The position numbers were made by a program, and so were the translations under genes. Shown here in pieces: positions 35,347-44,166 of a stretch of DNA of 64,000 nucleotides. The stretch is from Streptomyces chryseus (GTDB taxonomy: Bacteria > Actinomycetota > Actinomycetes > Streptomycetales > Streptomycetaceae). The notes beneath the pieces are model-generated. The model did no database searches and was not told the DNA's origin. It was given only the letters and a program-made list of their open reading frames with translations. Each line of letters begins with the position of its first letter. The stretch's first letter is position 1. The stretch is from NCBI RefSeq assembly GCF_014650755.1, contig NZ_BMVO01000013.1, forward strand, positions 113,276 to 177,275, given 5' to 3'.

Positions 35347-35898
35347 ATGCCTATTCTGAGGAAAGCCGCTCGCCCCCTGCTCGCCTCCGTCTTCGTCTCG
35401 GGCGGACTCCGTACCTTGCGCGACCCGCGGTCCGTGGCTCCCGCCGCCGACCCCGTGGCCCAGCCCGTGACGGAACGGGTACCGCAGCTCCCGGACGAGA
35501 CGGCGCGACTTGTCCAGATCAACAGCGCCGTCCAGCTGGGGGCCGGCCTGCTGCTGTCGATCGGCCGGTTCCCGCGCACCTCCGCCCTCGCGCTGGCCGC
35601 CTCGCTCGTGCCGACGACCCTGGCCGGTCACGCCTGGTGGAAGAGCGAGGACCCCGACGAACGAGCCCGTCAGCGCGTCCAGTTCGTCAAGAACGTCTCT
35701 CTCCTGGGCGGGCTGCTGCTCGCCGCCGCCGACACCCACGGGAAGCCGTCGCTCGCCTACCGCTCGCGCACCGCGGCGTCGTCCGGCCGCCGGCGGGCCC
35801 GTCGCGCCGGGCGCGACGTGGGGTCGGCAGTCTCCGACGCCGCGCACAGTGTCCAGTCGGCGGCCGGCTCCGTACGGGACCGGCTTCCCGTCGGCTGA
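35347..35898 (+). CDS. DoxX family membrane protein
   Basis: 183 residues. The DoxX part (about 1-130) has RPLLASVFVSGGLRTLRDP at the N-terminus and hydrophobic segments near 60-75, 80-97 and 112-128. The C-terminal 50 residues are basic then Ser/Ala-rich, probably cytosolic. DoxX proteins are small membrane proteins linked to thiol redox and oxidative-stress complexes. No operon partner is close. Confidence 0.85.
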   Translation: MPILRKAARPLLASVFVSGGLRTLRDPRSVAPAADPVAQPVTERVPQLPDETARLVQINSAVQLGAGLLLSIGRFPRTSALALAASLVPTTLAGHAWWKSEDPDERARQRVQFVKNVSLLGGLLLAAADTHGKPSLAYRSRTAASSGRRRARRAGRDVGSAVSDAAHSVQSAAGSVRDRLPVG

Positions 35899-35963
35899 CA
35901 GGGACGTGGCGGCCCGCGCGGGCCGGGAGGTACGGGGCGGCGACCGTGCGGCGCCCCGCCCGG

Positions 35964-37010
35964 CTAGGGGTGCAGCGTCGCGTCGCCCGTGACCTCGATG
36001 CCGGTCCGCTGGCCCGGACGCACGGCCACCGGGCCGGTGACGCGGACGCCGACCGGGGCCGGCAGGCCGTCGACCGTGACGGTGACCATGGCGTCGTGCC
36101 CGTAGTACGCCACGTCCGTCACGGTGCCCCGGGCCGGCGCGTTCGCGGCGGGCCGCAGCCGCAGCTGCTCGGGGCGCAGCAGGACGGTGCCGTCGCTCGG
36201 GCCCCCGGCCGGTGCGGCCAGCGGGAGGCGGCCCAGGGCGGTCGTGGCGGTGTCGTCGCCGGTGGCGCCGGCCGTGCCGGGCAGCAGCACCGCGTCGCCG
36301 ACGAAGCGGGCCACCCAGGTGTCGGCGGGGCGTCGGTAGACCTCCTGGGGCGTGTCGCACTGGGCGACCCTGCCGTCCCGAACGACCGCGACCAGGTCCG
36401 CCATGGACAGCGCCTCCTGCTGGTCGTGGGTGACCAGGACGCCGGTGGCGCCGGTGGCCCGCAGGGCTGCCCGTACGTCGGCCCGCACCCCCGTGCGCAG
36501 GGCGCTGTCGAGGGCGTTGAACGGCTCGTCGAGCAGGACCAGCGCGGGCCGGGGCGCCAGGGCGCGGGCCAGGGCGACGCGTTGCTGCTGGCCGCCCGAC
36601 AGCTCGTGCGGCATGCGGTCGCCGTACCCGCCGAGGCCGACGAGTCCGAGCATCTCCTCCGTACGGGCGCGACGTTCGGCGCGGGGGAGGCCGGTCAGGC
36701 CGAAGGCCACGTTGCGCGCGACGCTCAAGTGCGGGAACAACGCGCCCTCCTGGGGCACGATCCCGACCCGGCGGCTCTCCGGAGGCAGGTGCGCGCCGGG
36801 GGCGGACAGGACGCGCCCGCCGACCGCGACGGTGCCCGCGTCCGCCCGCAGGAAGCCGGCGATCACGCGCAGCAGGGTGGTCTTGCCGCAGCCGGAAGGG
36901 CCGAGCACGGCGGCCAGCGCGCCGCCGGGGACGTGCAGGTCGAGTCCGTCGAGGACCTTCGCGTCCGGGCCGTAGCCCTTGGACACTCCGGTGATCCGCA
37001 GATCGTTCAT
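35964..37010 (-). CDS. Ferric iron ABC transporter, ATP-binding subunit (FbpC-like)
   Basis: 348 residues. Walker A LGPSGCGKTT (about 36-45), signature LSGGQQQ, Walker B LVLLDEPFNALD and switch His VTHDQQEAL are intact. A C-terminal TOBE-like regulatory domain (about 240-345) follows, as in FbpC and PotA types. It energises uptake through the permease encoded just upstream; its ATG overlaps the permease TGA (ATGA). Third gene of an iron-box-controlled operon. Confidence 0.93.
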   Translation of the reverse strand: MNDLRITGVSKGYGPDAKVLDGLDLHVPGGALAAVLGPSGCGKTTLLRVIAGFLRADAGTVAVGGRVLSAPGAHLPPESRRVGIVPQEGALFPHLSVARNVAFGLTGLPRAERRARTEEMLGLVGLGGYGDRMPHELSGGQQQRVALARALAPRPALVLLDEPFNALDSALRTGVRADVRAALRATGATGVLVTHDQQEALSMADLVAVVRDGRVAQCDTPQEVYRRPADTWVARFVGDAVLLPGTAGATGDDTATTALGRLPLAAPAGGPSDGTVLLRPEQLRLRPAANAPARGTVTDVAYYGHDAMVTVTVDGLPAPVGVRVTGPVAVRPGQRTGIEVTGDATLHP

Positions 37011-38605
37011 GTGCGGTGCCTCCCGAGGAGGTAGGAGGGGACGGCGGCGAGCAGGATCAGCGCCGCCGCGTACGGCGCGGCGGCGGCGAACGACCCGGTT
37101 CCGGTCTCCGTCCACAGCCGGGTGGCGAGGGTGTCCATGCCGGTGGGGCGCAGGAGCAGGGTCGCCGGCAGTTCCTTCATGCAGACGACGAAGGTCAGCG
37201 CCGCCCCGGCGGCGACCCCCGGCGCGGCCAGCGGCACGGTGACCTCGCGCAGCACGCGCAGCGGACCACGGCCGAGCGAGCGGGCGACGTCCTCCAGCAC
37301 CGGCGGGGACTGCAGCACGGCGGCCCGCGTGGCGGCCACCGCGACGGGCAGGAAGAGCACGGCGTACGCGCAGACCAGCAACGGGTAGGCCTGGTACAGC
37401 GGTTCGGCGTAACGGACCGCGAAGAAGACGAGCGACAGGGCGACGGTGATGCCGGGCAGCGCGTGGCCCGCGTACGCCGACTGCTCCAGCAGGTGCGCGG
37501 CCCGCCCCCGGTGCCGCGCGGCGATCACCCCCACGGGCAGGGCGAGCAGGCTGGTCAGCAGCGCGCCGGCCGCGGCGACGCCCAGGGTCGCGGCGGCGGT
37601 GTCGAGCAGCCGGGCCGGGTCCCAGGTCGCGGAGTTGCCGACGGCGAGCCAGTACCCGAGCGTGCCCAGCGGAGTGACGACGGCGACGGCCGTGACCGCC
37701 GCACACCAGGCAAGCGCGGGTACGCGCCACCGGCCGAGGGGGACGGGGACGGCCGGCCGCGCCGTCCCGCCGCCCGTCCTGGCGTGCCCCGCGCGTCCGC
37801 GCGTCCGCGCCTCGGCGGCGACCAGCGCGACGGTCATGACGACCAGGACCACGCTGAGCGCGGCGGCGGGAGTGCGGTCGAAACTGGCCCGGTACGAGGT
37901 GTAGATGCCACGCGTGAAGGTGTCGTACCGCATCAGGGACACCGCGCCGAAGTCGGACAGCACGTACAGGGCCACCAGCACCGCGCCCCCGGCCGCCGCG
38001 GGCCGCACCTGGGGCAGCGTCACGCGCCAGAAGGTCCGCAACGGCCCGGTGCCCAGCGACCGGGCGACCTCCTCCTGCGCCGGGTCCGCGCCGCGCAGCG
38101 AGGCCGTGACGGGCAGGTAGACGTACGGGAAGCTCACCAGGGTCAGTGCGAGAGCCGACCCGGTGAAGCCCGCGAGGCCCGGGAAGGCGGACAGCCACGC
38201 GAACGCCGCCACATAACTGGGCACCGCGAGCGGCAGGGTCACCAGTACGGACCAGGCCCGGGCGGCGGGCAGGGCGGTCCGTACGGTCAGCCAGGCCAGC
38301 GAGACGCCCAGCAGCAGGCTGGCCGTGACGACGACGGCGGCGAGCGTGAGGCTGCGGCCGAGGAGCTGCGCCGTGCGCTCGTTCGCGACGACCTGCCAGG
38401 CGAAGGCGGGGCCGCGCTCCAGGGAGCGGACCGCGAGGTAGCCGAGCGGCAGCAGCGCGAACACCGCCGCGACGACGGCGGGAACGAGGAGGACGGCGGG
38501 CGGGCGGCGCTCGGCGCGCAGCCGCCCGGCCGGCGCGTGCGGGCCGGACGGGCGGGGCGGGAGGGCGCCCGGTCCCGCCGGTGCGACGGGATCCGGGGCA
38601 GTCAT
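37007..38605 (-). CDS. Ferric iron ABC transporter, fused permease (FbpB-like)
   Basis: 532 residues with about twelve membrane helices, a tandem duplication of the binding-protein-dependent permease unit. Two EAA-type loops are visible: EEVARSLGTGPLRTFWRVTLP (about 190) and EDVARSLGRGPLRVLREVTVP (about 450), each with the Gly that contacts the ATPase. It forms the channel for Fe3+ delivered by the lipoprotein encoded upstream. It is 5 nt downstream of that gene and translationally coupled to the ATPase gene. Confidence 0.93.
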   Translation of the reverse strand: MTAPDPVAPAGPGALPPRPSGPHAPAGRLRAERRPPAVLLVPAVVAAVFALLPLGYLAVRSLERGPAFAWQVVANERTAQLLGRSLTLAAVVVTASLLLGVSLAWLTVRTALPAARAWSVLVTLPLAVPSYVAAFAWLSAFPGLAGFTGSALALTLVSFPYVYLPVTASLRGADPAQEEVARSLGTGPLRTFWRVTLPQVRPAAAGGAVLVALYVLSDFGAVSLMRYDTFTRGIYTSYRASFDRTPAAALSVVLVVMTVALVAAEARTRGRAGHARTGGGTARPAVPVPLGRWRVPALAWCAAVTAVAVVTPLGTLGYWLAVGNSATWDPARLLDTAAATLGVAAAGALLTSLLALPVGVIAARHRGRAAHLLEQSAYAGHALPGITVALSLVFFAVRYAEPLYQAYPLLVCAYAVLFLPVAVAATRAAVLQSPPVLEDVARSLGRGPLRVLREVTVPLAAPGVAAGAALTFVVCMKELPATLLLRPTGMDTLATRLWTETGTGSFAAAAPYAAALILLAAVPSYLLGRHRT

Positions 38606-38610
38606 GACGG

Positions 38611-39630
38611 CTAGACCATCCCGACGTCCTGGAGCATCTTCAGGGTCTCCTGAAGCGATTCCAGCCTGCCGAGGTCGATCTTGGGGGCGTCGAGCGAGTC
38701 CAGCGGCGGCAGGTCCTCGACGGTGCTGGTCACGCCGGCGGCCAGCGGGTACTCCTTGGTGTCGTCGGCGAAGTACTTCTGCGCCTTCTCGGACAGCAGG
38801 AAGTCGACGGCCTTCTGCGCCGCGGGGGCCTGGTCGCTGCCCTTGAGGATGCCGACTCCGGCCGCGTTGACAAGCGAGCCGGGGTCGCCGCCGGGCAGGA
38901 AGTGGATCTTCGCGCCGACCTTGTCCTCGCCCTTCTCGGCGACCTGCTCGTACCAGTAGTAGTGGTTCACGAGGCCGAGGGCGACCTCGCCGGCGCCGAC
39001 CGCTTCCAGCACCTTGAGGTTGTTCTCGTACACCTTCGGCTCGTTGGCCTTCAAACCCTTGAGCCAGTCGCGGGTGGCGTCGTCGCCCTCCAGGACGCGC
39101 ATGCCGGTGACGAAGGCCTGGAAGGAGGCGTTGGTCGGTACGTACCCGACCTTGCCCTTCCATGCGGGCTTCGTCAGCTCGTGCACGCTGTCCGGCGCCT
39201 TGGTGACCTGGTCGGGGTCGTACGCCAGGACGCGCACGCGTCCCGAGGTGCCGACCCAGTCGCCCGCGCCGCCGCGGAAGGAGGGGTCCACCCGGTCGAG
39301 GGAGGACTGGGGGAGCTTCTTCAGCAGCCCCTTCTTCGACAGCGCCCCGAGGGCCCCGGCGTCCTGGGAGAAGAACAGTCCGGCCTTGGTCCGGTCGCCC
39401 TCCTCCTGGATCTGGGCGGCCATCTCGGCGCTGTCGCCGTAGCGGACGGCGATCGTGGTGCCGATGGCCTTCTCCATGTCCTCCAGGAGCGGCTTGACCA
39501 GGTTCTCGTTGCGACCGGAGTAGATCACGAGACCGGCGTCGTCCTCGGGGTTGCCGCAGCCGGCGACCGTGGCGAGGAGGGCCGCTGCCGCGCCGAGCGC
39601 GGTCAGACGTCGGATCAGGGGGCGTCGCAT
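38611..39630 (-). CDS. Ferric iron ABC transporter substrate-binding lipoprotein (FbpA-like)
   Basis: 339 residues. The lipobox TVAGC gives lipidated Cys25 after a basic, hydrophobic signal. The mature protein opens LVIYSGRNENLVKPLLE as in FbpA/IdiA. The NHYYWYEQ motif near residue 220 supplies the adjacent tyrosines that bind ferric iron in this family. I chose the ATG at 39630 (AAAGG 6 nt upstream) over one at 39654. It is the first gene of the operon; an iron box sits between the -35 and -10 elements about 100 nt upstream. Confidence 0.93.
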   Translation of the reverse strand: MRRPLIRRLTALGAAAALLATVAGCGNPEDDAGLVIYSGRNENLVKPLLEDMEKAIGTTIAVRYGDSAEMAAQIQEEGDRTKAGLFFSQDAGALGALSKKGLLKKLPQSSLDRVDPSFRGGAGDWVGTSGRVRVLAYDPDQVTKAPDSVHELTKPAWKGKVGYVPTNASFQAFVTGMRVLEGDDATRDWLKGLKANEPKVYENNLKVLEAVGAGEVALGLVNHYYWYEQVAEKGEDKVGAKIHFLPGGDPGSLVNAAGVGILKGSDQAPAAQKAVDFLLSEKAQKYFADDTKEYPLAAGVTSTVEDLPPLDSLDAPKIDLGRLESLQETLKMLQDVGMV

Positions 39631-39725
39631 GCGAAGCCTTTCTGCATGGCTCACCTGCGCCGCGTGTCGCGTCGTCAGGGAGCGAGCGGCGTAGCGGGGC
39701 CGCGGGGAGACCTGGGGACGCCCAA

Positions 39726-39755
39726 TGAATAAGGTAAAGCTTACCTAAACGTCAA
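39726..39755 (-). promoter_or_regulatory. Iron box (DmdR/IdeR type) within the fbp-like promoter
   Basis: The 19-bp palindrome TAAGGTAAAGCTTACCTAA (39730-39748) matches the actinobacterial iron box TTAGGTTAGGCTAACCTAA at 15 of 19 positions. On the minus strand, TTGACG (39755-39750) and TATTCA (39731-39726) flank it at 18-nt spacing. Fe2+-bound DmdR/IdeR repressor there would shut off the importer when iron is plentiful. Confidence 0.85.
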
Positions 39756-39868
39756 GGGTGATGTACGTAACATTTCAGCCCTGCCGGGAGTGCGGCGGAG
39801 CCGACCTTACCCGGCCCTTATCCGTGCACGCACAGTGGATCACCTGTGATGTGCCTGTGACTACCCAA

Positions 39869-39890
39869 GAAGGTAAGGCTTTCCTACGAT
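39869..39890 (+). promoter_or_regulatory. Second iron-box-like site and -10 element before the adenylation-carrier-acyltransferase gene
   Basis: GAAGGTAAGGCTTTCCTAC (39869-39887) matches the iron-box consensus at 13 of 19 positions, with the best agreement in the central AGGT-n-AGGCT and CCTA. It overlaps a -10 TACGAT (39885-39890) that lies 6 nt before the GTG start, so the transcript may be leaderless. No good -35 is seen. Confidence 0.6.
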
Positions 39891-39896
39891 GCGCTC

Positions 39897-42479
39897 GTGA
39901 AAGCCCCTTCCGGCCTGCTCCCAGGCACCAAGAGCGTCCCGTTCGCCGTCGGCCTCGCGGCCCACGGCGACCGTACGGCCGTCATCACCGCCGACGGCCC
40001 GGTGTCCTACCGCGAGCTCGCCGTACGGGTCGACGCCACCGCCCGCCGCCTCGGCAGGGAGCGGCGCCTGATCCTGCTCGTCGCGTCCAACACCGTCGAC
40101 GCGCTCGTGGTCCACCTCGCGGCCCTCGCGGCGGGCCACCCCGTGCTGCTGGTGCCGGGCGACCACCCCGAGGCCGTGCGGTCGCTGACCCGCGCGTACG
40201 ACCCCGACATCGTGGCGCACGCCGACGGCGGCCGGTGGGTGCTCGACGAGCGGCGGCCCGCCTCCGCCCACACCCTGCACCCGGACCTCGCGCTGCTGCT
40301 GAGCACCTCCGGCTCCACCGGATCGCCGAAGCTCGTCCGGCTCTCGCACGAGAATCTCCAGGCCAACGCGGAGTCCATCGCCGCGTACCTCGACATCCGG
40401 GACACCGACCGCGCCGCGGCCACCCTGCCGATGCACTACTGCTACGGCCTCTCCGTCGTCCACAGCCACCTGCTGCGCGGCGCCGCCGTGATCCTCACCG
40501 GCCTCTCGGTCACCGACGCCTGCTTCTGGGAGCTGTTCCGCACCGCCCGCGGGACGAGCCTGTCCGGCGTCCCGTACACCTTCGACCTGCTCGACCGGGT
40601 CGGCTTCGAGGCGATGGACCTGCCCCACCTGCGCTACGTCACCCAGGCCGGAGGACGGCTGGCGCCCGACCGGGTCAAGCGGTACGCCGCCATGGGACGG
40701 GCCGCCGGCTGGGACCTGTTCGTCATGTACGGCCAGACCGAGGCCACCGCCCGCATGGCCTACCTGCCGCCGGAACTCGCCGCCACCCGCCCCCAGGCGG
40801 CCGGAGTCGCCGTCCCCGGCGGCTCCTTCCGGATCCAGCCGCTCGCGGACTGGCCCGGCGAGGCCACCGGCGAGCTGGTGTACACGGGGCCCAACGTCAT
40901 GCTCGGCTACGCCGAATGCCCGGCGGACCTCGGGCTCGGCCGTACCGTCGACGAGCTGCACACCGGCGACGTCGCCCGGCGCGCCCCCGACGGCCTGTAC
41001 GAACTCATCGGCCGTCGCAGCCGGTTCGCGAAGATACTCGGTTTGCGGATCGACCCGCAGCGGGTGGAGGCGATGCTGGAGAAGCACGGCGTCACCTCCT
41101 GCTGCGCCGGTGACGACGACGAACTGGTCGTGGCGGTCACGGGCGCCCCGGACGCCGTCGGCCGCACCGAGGTGCGGCGGCTGGTGACCGCCGAATGCGG
41201 GCTGCCGGCGCGCGCCGTACGCGTGTGCGTCCTGGCCGAACTCCCCAGGCTCGCCACGGGAAAGCCCGACTACCGGGCGATACGTGAACTCACCCGGCCC
41301 GTGCCCGAGGCCCCCGTCCCCGGCCCAGGCGCGGCGGCATCCGTGCCCGCCGCCGTCGACCTGTGCGGGCTGTACGCGCGGCTCCTCGACCGGGACGACG
41401 TCACCGAGGACAGCAGCTTCGTCGGCCTCGGCGGCGACTCCCTGTCGTACGTCGAGATGTCACTGCACCTCGAAGACGCGCTGGGGCGCCTGCCCGACCA
41501 CTGGCACACCCTCCCCATACGTGAACTCCGGCAACCTTCCGCCCCACCCGCCCGGCGCCGGAACGGACTTCGCCGCCGCACGCTGGAGATGAGCGTCGCG
41601 CTGCGCGCCGTGGCCATCGTGCTCATCGTCGGCTCGCACATCCACCTCTTCTGGGTCAAGGGCGGCGCCCATGTCCTGCTCGGTGTCGCGGGCTACAACT
41701 TCGCCCGCTTCCACCTCACTTCCGCCGACCGCCGCGAGCGCCTGCGCAACGTCGGCCGCAGCGCCGCGAGGATCGCCGTGCCGAGCACGGCGTGGCTCGC
41801 GCTCATGCTGCTCGTCACCGACGACTACGACCTCACCGGCGTCCTGCTGCTCACCAGCCTCCTCGGCCCCAACGACGGCTTCTGGTTCATCGAAGTCCTC
41901 CTCTACATGCTGCTCGCCGTCGCCGCGCTGCTCGCCGTGCCCCGGATGGACCGCGCCGAGCGCCGCTTCCCGTTCGCCCTGCCCGCCGGCCTGCTGGCCC
42001 TGGGACTCGTCGGCCGCTACGCCCTCTTCGGCCTCGACGACCGCATGCACGTCCCGCTGGTCGCCACGGTCTTCTGGCTCTTCGCCCTGGGCTGGACCGC
42101 CGCCAGGGCCGCCACCGTGCGGCAGCGGCTGCTGGTGAACGCCGTGGTCCTGGCCGCTGTGCCCGGCTTCTTCAGCGGGGAGCCGGCCCGTGAGGCGGTC
42201 GTCATGGCCGGCCTGACCCTGCTGATCTGGGTCCGTAACCTGCCGAGCCTCGCCTCCGTCAACCGCGTCGCGGGCGTACTCGCGGGCAGTTCGCTCTACA
42301 TCTACGTGACGCACTGGCAGGTCTTCCCCTACCTGGAAGACCGGTCGAAGCTGCTCGCCACGCTCGCCTCGCTCCTGGTCGGCATCGCGTACGCCGCCCT
42401 GGCGACCCGGGTCGCGACCCGGTGGCGCTCCTCGCACCGTGCCCGCAAGGCGTCCCTCCGAGCCCGTCGGGCGGCGTGA
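39897..42479 (+). CDS. Adenylation-carrier-membrane acyltransferase fusion protein (iron-regulated candidate)
   Basis: 860 residues in three parts. (1) An ANL adenylation domain (1-470): LLSTSGSTGSPKLVRLSHEN, MYGQTEATARM, ELHTGDVARR, and the catalytic Lys in LATGKPDYR. (2) A carrier domain (about 485-545): FVGLGGDSLSYVE with the phosphopantetheine Ser515. (3) An acyltransferase-3 membrane domain (about 563-850): Arg570-x10-His581, then about ten hydrophobic segments. It should activate a carboxylic acid as AMP ester, load it as thioester and hand it to a membrane acceptor. No condensation or thioesterase domain exists nearby. It diverges from the ferric importer, and an iron-box-like site abuts its start. 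Substrate and acceptor are unknown. Confidence 0.88.
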   Translation: MKAPSGLLPGTKSVPFAVGLAAHGDRTAVITADGPVSYRELAVRVDATARRLGRERRLILLVASNTVDALVVHLAALAAGHPVLLVPGDHPEAVRSLTRAYDPDIVAHADGGRWVLDERRPASAHTLHPDLALLLSTSGSTGSPKLVRLSHENLQANAESIAAYLDIRDTDRAAATLPMHYCYGLSVVHSHLLRGAAVILTGLSVTDACFWELFRTARGTSLSGVPYTFDLLDRVGFEAMDLPHLRYVTQAGGRLAPDRVKRYAAMGRAAGWDLFVMYGQTEATARMAYLPPELAATRPQAAGVAVPGGSFRIQPLADWPGEATGELVYTGPNVMLGYAECPADLGLGRTVDELHTGDVARRAPDGLYELIGRRSRFAKILGLRIDPQRVEAMLEKHGVTSCCAGDDDELVVAVTGAPDAVGRTEVRRLVTAECGLPARAVRVCVLAELPRLATGKPDYRAIRELTRPVPEAPVPGPGAAASVPAAVDLCGLYARLLDRDDVTEDSSFVGLGGDSLSYVEMSLHLEDALGRLPDHWHTLPIRELRQPSAPPARRRNGLRRRTLEMSVALRAVAIVLIVGSHIHLFWVKGGAHVLLGVAGYNFARFHLTSADRRERLRNVGRSAARIAVPSTAWLALMLLVTDDYDLTGVLLLTSLLGPNDGFWFIEVLLYMLLAVAALLAVPRMDRAERRFPFALPAGLLALGLVGRYALFGLDDRMHVPLVATVFWLFALGWTAARAATVRQRLLVNAVVLAAVPGFFSGEPAREAVVMAGLTLLIWVRNLPSLASVNRVAGVLAGSSLYIYVTHWQVFPYLEDRSKLLATLASLLVGIAYAALATRVATRWRSSHRARKASLRARRAA

Positions 42480-42509
42480 CGGCGGTCCGACGAAGGTGCG
42501 GCCCCGGCT

Positions 42510-42782
42510 TCAGCCCGCCTTGCGGAGGGACCGGGCTCTGGCCCGGTGCAGCGGCGAGCGCTCCTCCTCGCTCAGGCCGCCCCAGACCCCCGAGCGCTGC
42601 CCGGAGCGCAGGGCGTACGCGAGACACTGCCGGGTGACGGGGCAGCGCCCGCACACCTCCTTCGCCGCGGCCTGCTCGTCCAGGGCGGGGCCCTTGGCCC
42701 CGACGGGGAAGAACAGTTCCGGGTCGGTGTCCGCGCAGGCCGCCCTGCTCAACCACCTCTCGTCCAACGGGAGCACATCCAT
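42510..42782 (-). CDS. WhiB family iron-sulfur transcription factor
   Basis: 90 residues. Four cysteines (Cys16, Cys44, Cys47, Cys53, C-x27-CxxC-x5-C) bind a [4Fe-4S] cluster. The GVWGG turn (66-70) and a basic tail (RARARSLRK) follow for sigma-factor and DNA contact. The layout resembles WhiB1/WblE. I chose the ATG at 42782 by similarity (MDVLPLDERWLSRAAC); there is no strong ribosome binding site. It diverges from the alcohol dehydrogenase gene and converges on the acyltransferase fusion gene. Confidence 0.93.
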   Translation of the reverse strand: MDVLPLDERWLSRAACADTDPELFFPVGAKGPALDEQAAAKEVCGRCPVTRQCLAYALRSGQRSGVWGGLSEEERSPLHRARARSLRKAG

Positions 42783-42963
42783 GGGCCGCCGGGTGCCCGG
42801 GCCGCCCGGGGTCAAACCGGCCTCCCCGGCATCCCCCCGGTTCCGGCACATCGCGCAGCGGGCGCGTCTCCGTGTGATCGTGGTTTGTGGGACCACATCG
42901 GAATGGCCGCCCCCGCAGGGGGGACCCGGAGCGTCGTAGGGACCCGGCTGGGAGGAGACGACG

Positions 42964-44148
42964 ATGCGCGCACTGACCTGGCACGGACGACGGGACGTAC
43001 GGGTGGACACGGTTCCCGACCCGCAGATCAAAGAGCCGACCGACGTGATCGTACGCATCACCTCGACCGGCATCTGCGGTTCCGACCTGCATCTGTACGA
43101 GGTGCTCGGGCCCTATCTCGACGCGGGCGACATCCTCGGCCACGAGCCCATGGGCATCGTCGAGGAAGTCGGCGCGGGCGTCTCCGCACTCGCGCCCGGC
43201 GACCGGGTGGTGATCCCCTTCAACGTCTCCTGCCAGCACTGCTTCATGTGCGAACAGGGCCTGCACTCGCAGTGCGAGACCACCCAGGTCCGGGAACGCG
43301 GCATGGGCGCGTCGCTCTTCGGATACACCAAGCTGTACGGCCAGGTCCCCGGCGGGCAGGCCGAGTTCCTCCGCGTCCCGTTCGGCGACAGCCTGCCGAT
43401 CAAGGTGCCGCAGGGACCGCCCGACGAGCGTTTCGTCTACCTGTCCGACGTGCTCCCCACCGCCTGGCAGGCCGTCGAGTACGCCGCGATCCCGCCCGGC
43501 GGCACCGTGACCGTACTCGGCCTCGGCCCCATCGGCGACATGGCGGCCCGCATCGCCCTGCACCGGGGCGCGAGCCTGGTCATCGGTGTCGACCTGGTGC
43601 CGGAGCGGCTGAGCCGCGCGGCGGCCCGCGGGGTCAAGGCGCTCGACCTGAGCAGCTACGGAAAGAACCTCCCCGACGCCATTCGGGACCTGACCGACGG
43701 CCGGGGCACCGACTCCGTGATCGACGCCGTCGGCATGGAGGCCCACGGAGCGCCCGTCGCCAAGGCCGCCCAGTGGGTGACCGGCCTGCTCCCCGACGCC
43801 GTCGCGCAACGGCTGATGGAGAACGCCGGAATCGATCGCCTGCACGCCCTCTACACCGCGATCGACGTGGTGCGCCGGGGCGGCACCATCTCCCTGTCCG
43901 GCGTCTACGGCGGCATGGCGGACCCGATGCCGATGCTGACCCTCTTCGACAAGCAGATCCAGCTGCGGATGGGCCAGGCCAACGTCAAGCGCTGGGTGGA
44001 CGACATCCTGCCGCTCCTCGACGACACCGACCCGCTGGGCGTCGAGGGGTTCGCGACCCACTCCGTGCCGCTGGAGGACGCCCCGAAGGCGTACGAGACG
44101 TTCCAGGCCAAGCAGGACGGCATGGTGAAGACGCTGCTCAAGCCCTGA
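42964..44148 (+). CDS. Zinc-dependent alcohol dehydrogenase family protein
   Basis: 394 residues, MDR superfamily. The catalytic zinc ligands lie in ICGSDLH (Cys38) and GHEPMG (His60 region). The structural zinc site is the CQHCFMCEQGLHSQC tetrad. The NAD(P) loop is VLGLGPIGDMAARI, followed by an acidic VDLVPER end that favours NAD. Overall it resembles glutathione-independent formaldehyde dehydrogenases. GGGAGGAG precedes the ATG. The 42783-42963 upstream region shows only a weak GTGGT/ACCAC repeat. Confidence 0.9.
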   Translation: MRALTWHGRRDVRVDTVPDPQIKEPTDVIVRITSTGICGSDLHLYEVLGPYLDAGDILGHEPMGIVEEVGAGVSALAPGDRVVIPFNVSCQHCFMCEQGLHSQCETTQVRERGMGASLFGYTKLYGQVPGGQAEFLRVPFGDSLPIKVPQGPPDERFVYLSDVLPTAWQAVEYAAIPPGGTVTVLGLGPIGDMAARIALHRGASLVIGVDLVPERLSRAAARGVKALDLSSYGKNLPDAIRDLTDGRGTDSVIDAVGMEAHGAPVAKAAQWVTGLLPDAVAQRLMENAGIDRLHALYTAIDVVRRGGTISLSGVYGGMADPMPMLTLFDKQIQLRMGQANVKRWVDDILPLLDDTDPLGVEGFATHSVPLEDAPKAYETFQAKQDGMVKTLLKP

Positions 44149-44166
44149 GGGCCGGCCGTCGGTCTC

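Noticed and set aside
39861..41087. A 408-codon minus-strand frame opposite the adenylation domain, and similar long antisense frames (for example 21334-23013, 27903-29273)
   Set aside because: These are GC-bias shadows: composition is Arg/Gly/Val-rich without motifs, they lack ribosome binding sites, and a well-supported gene lies on the other strand.
39897..42479. Reading the adenylation-carrier gene as part of an NRPS siderophore cluster
   Set aside because: No condensation, thioesterase, MbtH or further modules occur within the window; the attached domain is a membrane acyltransferase.
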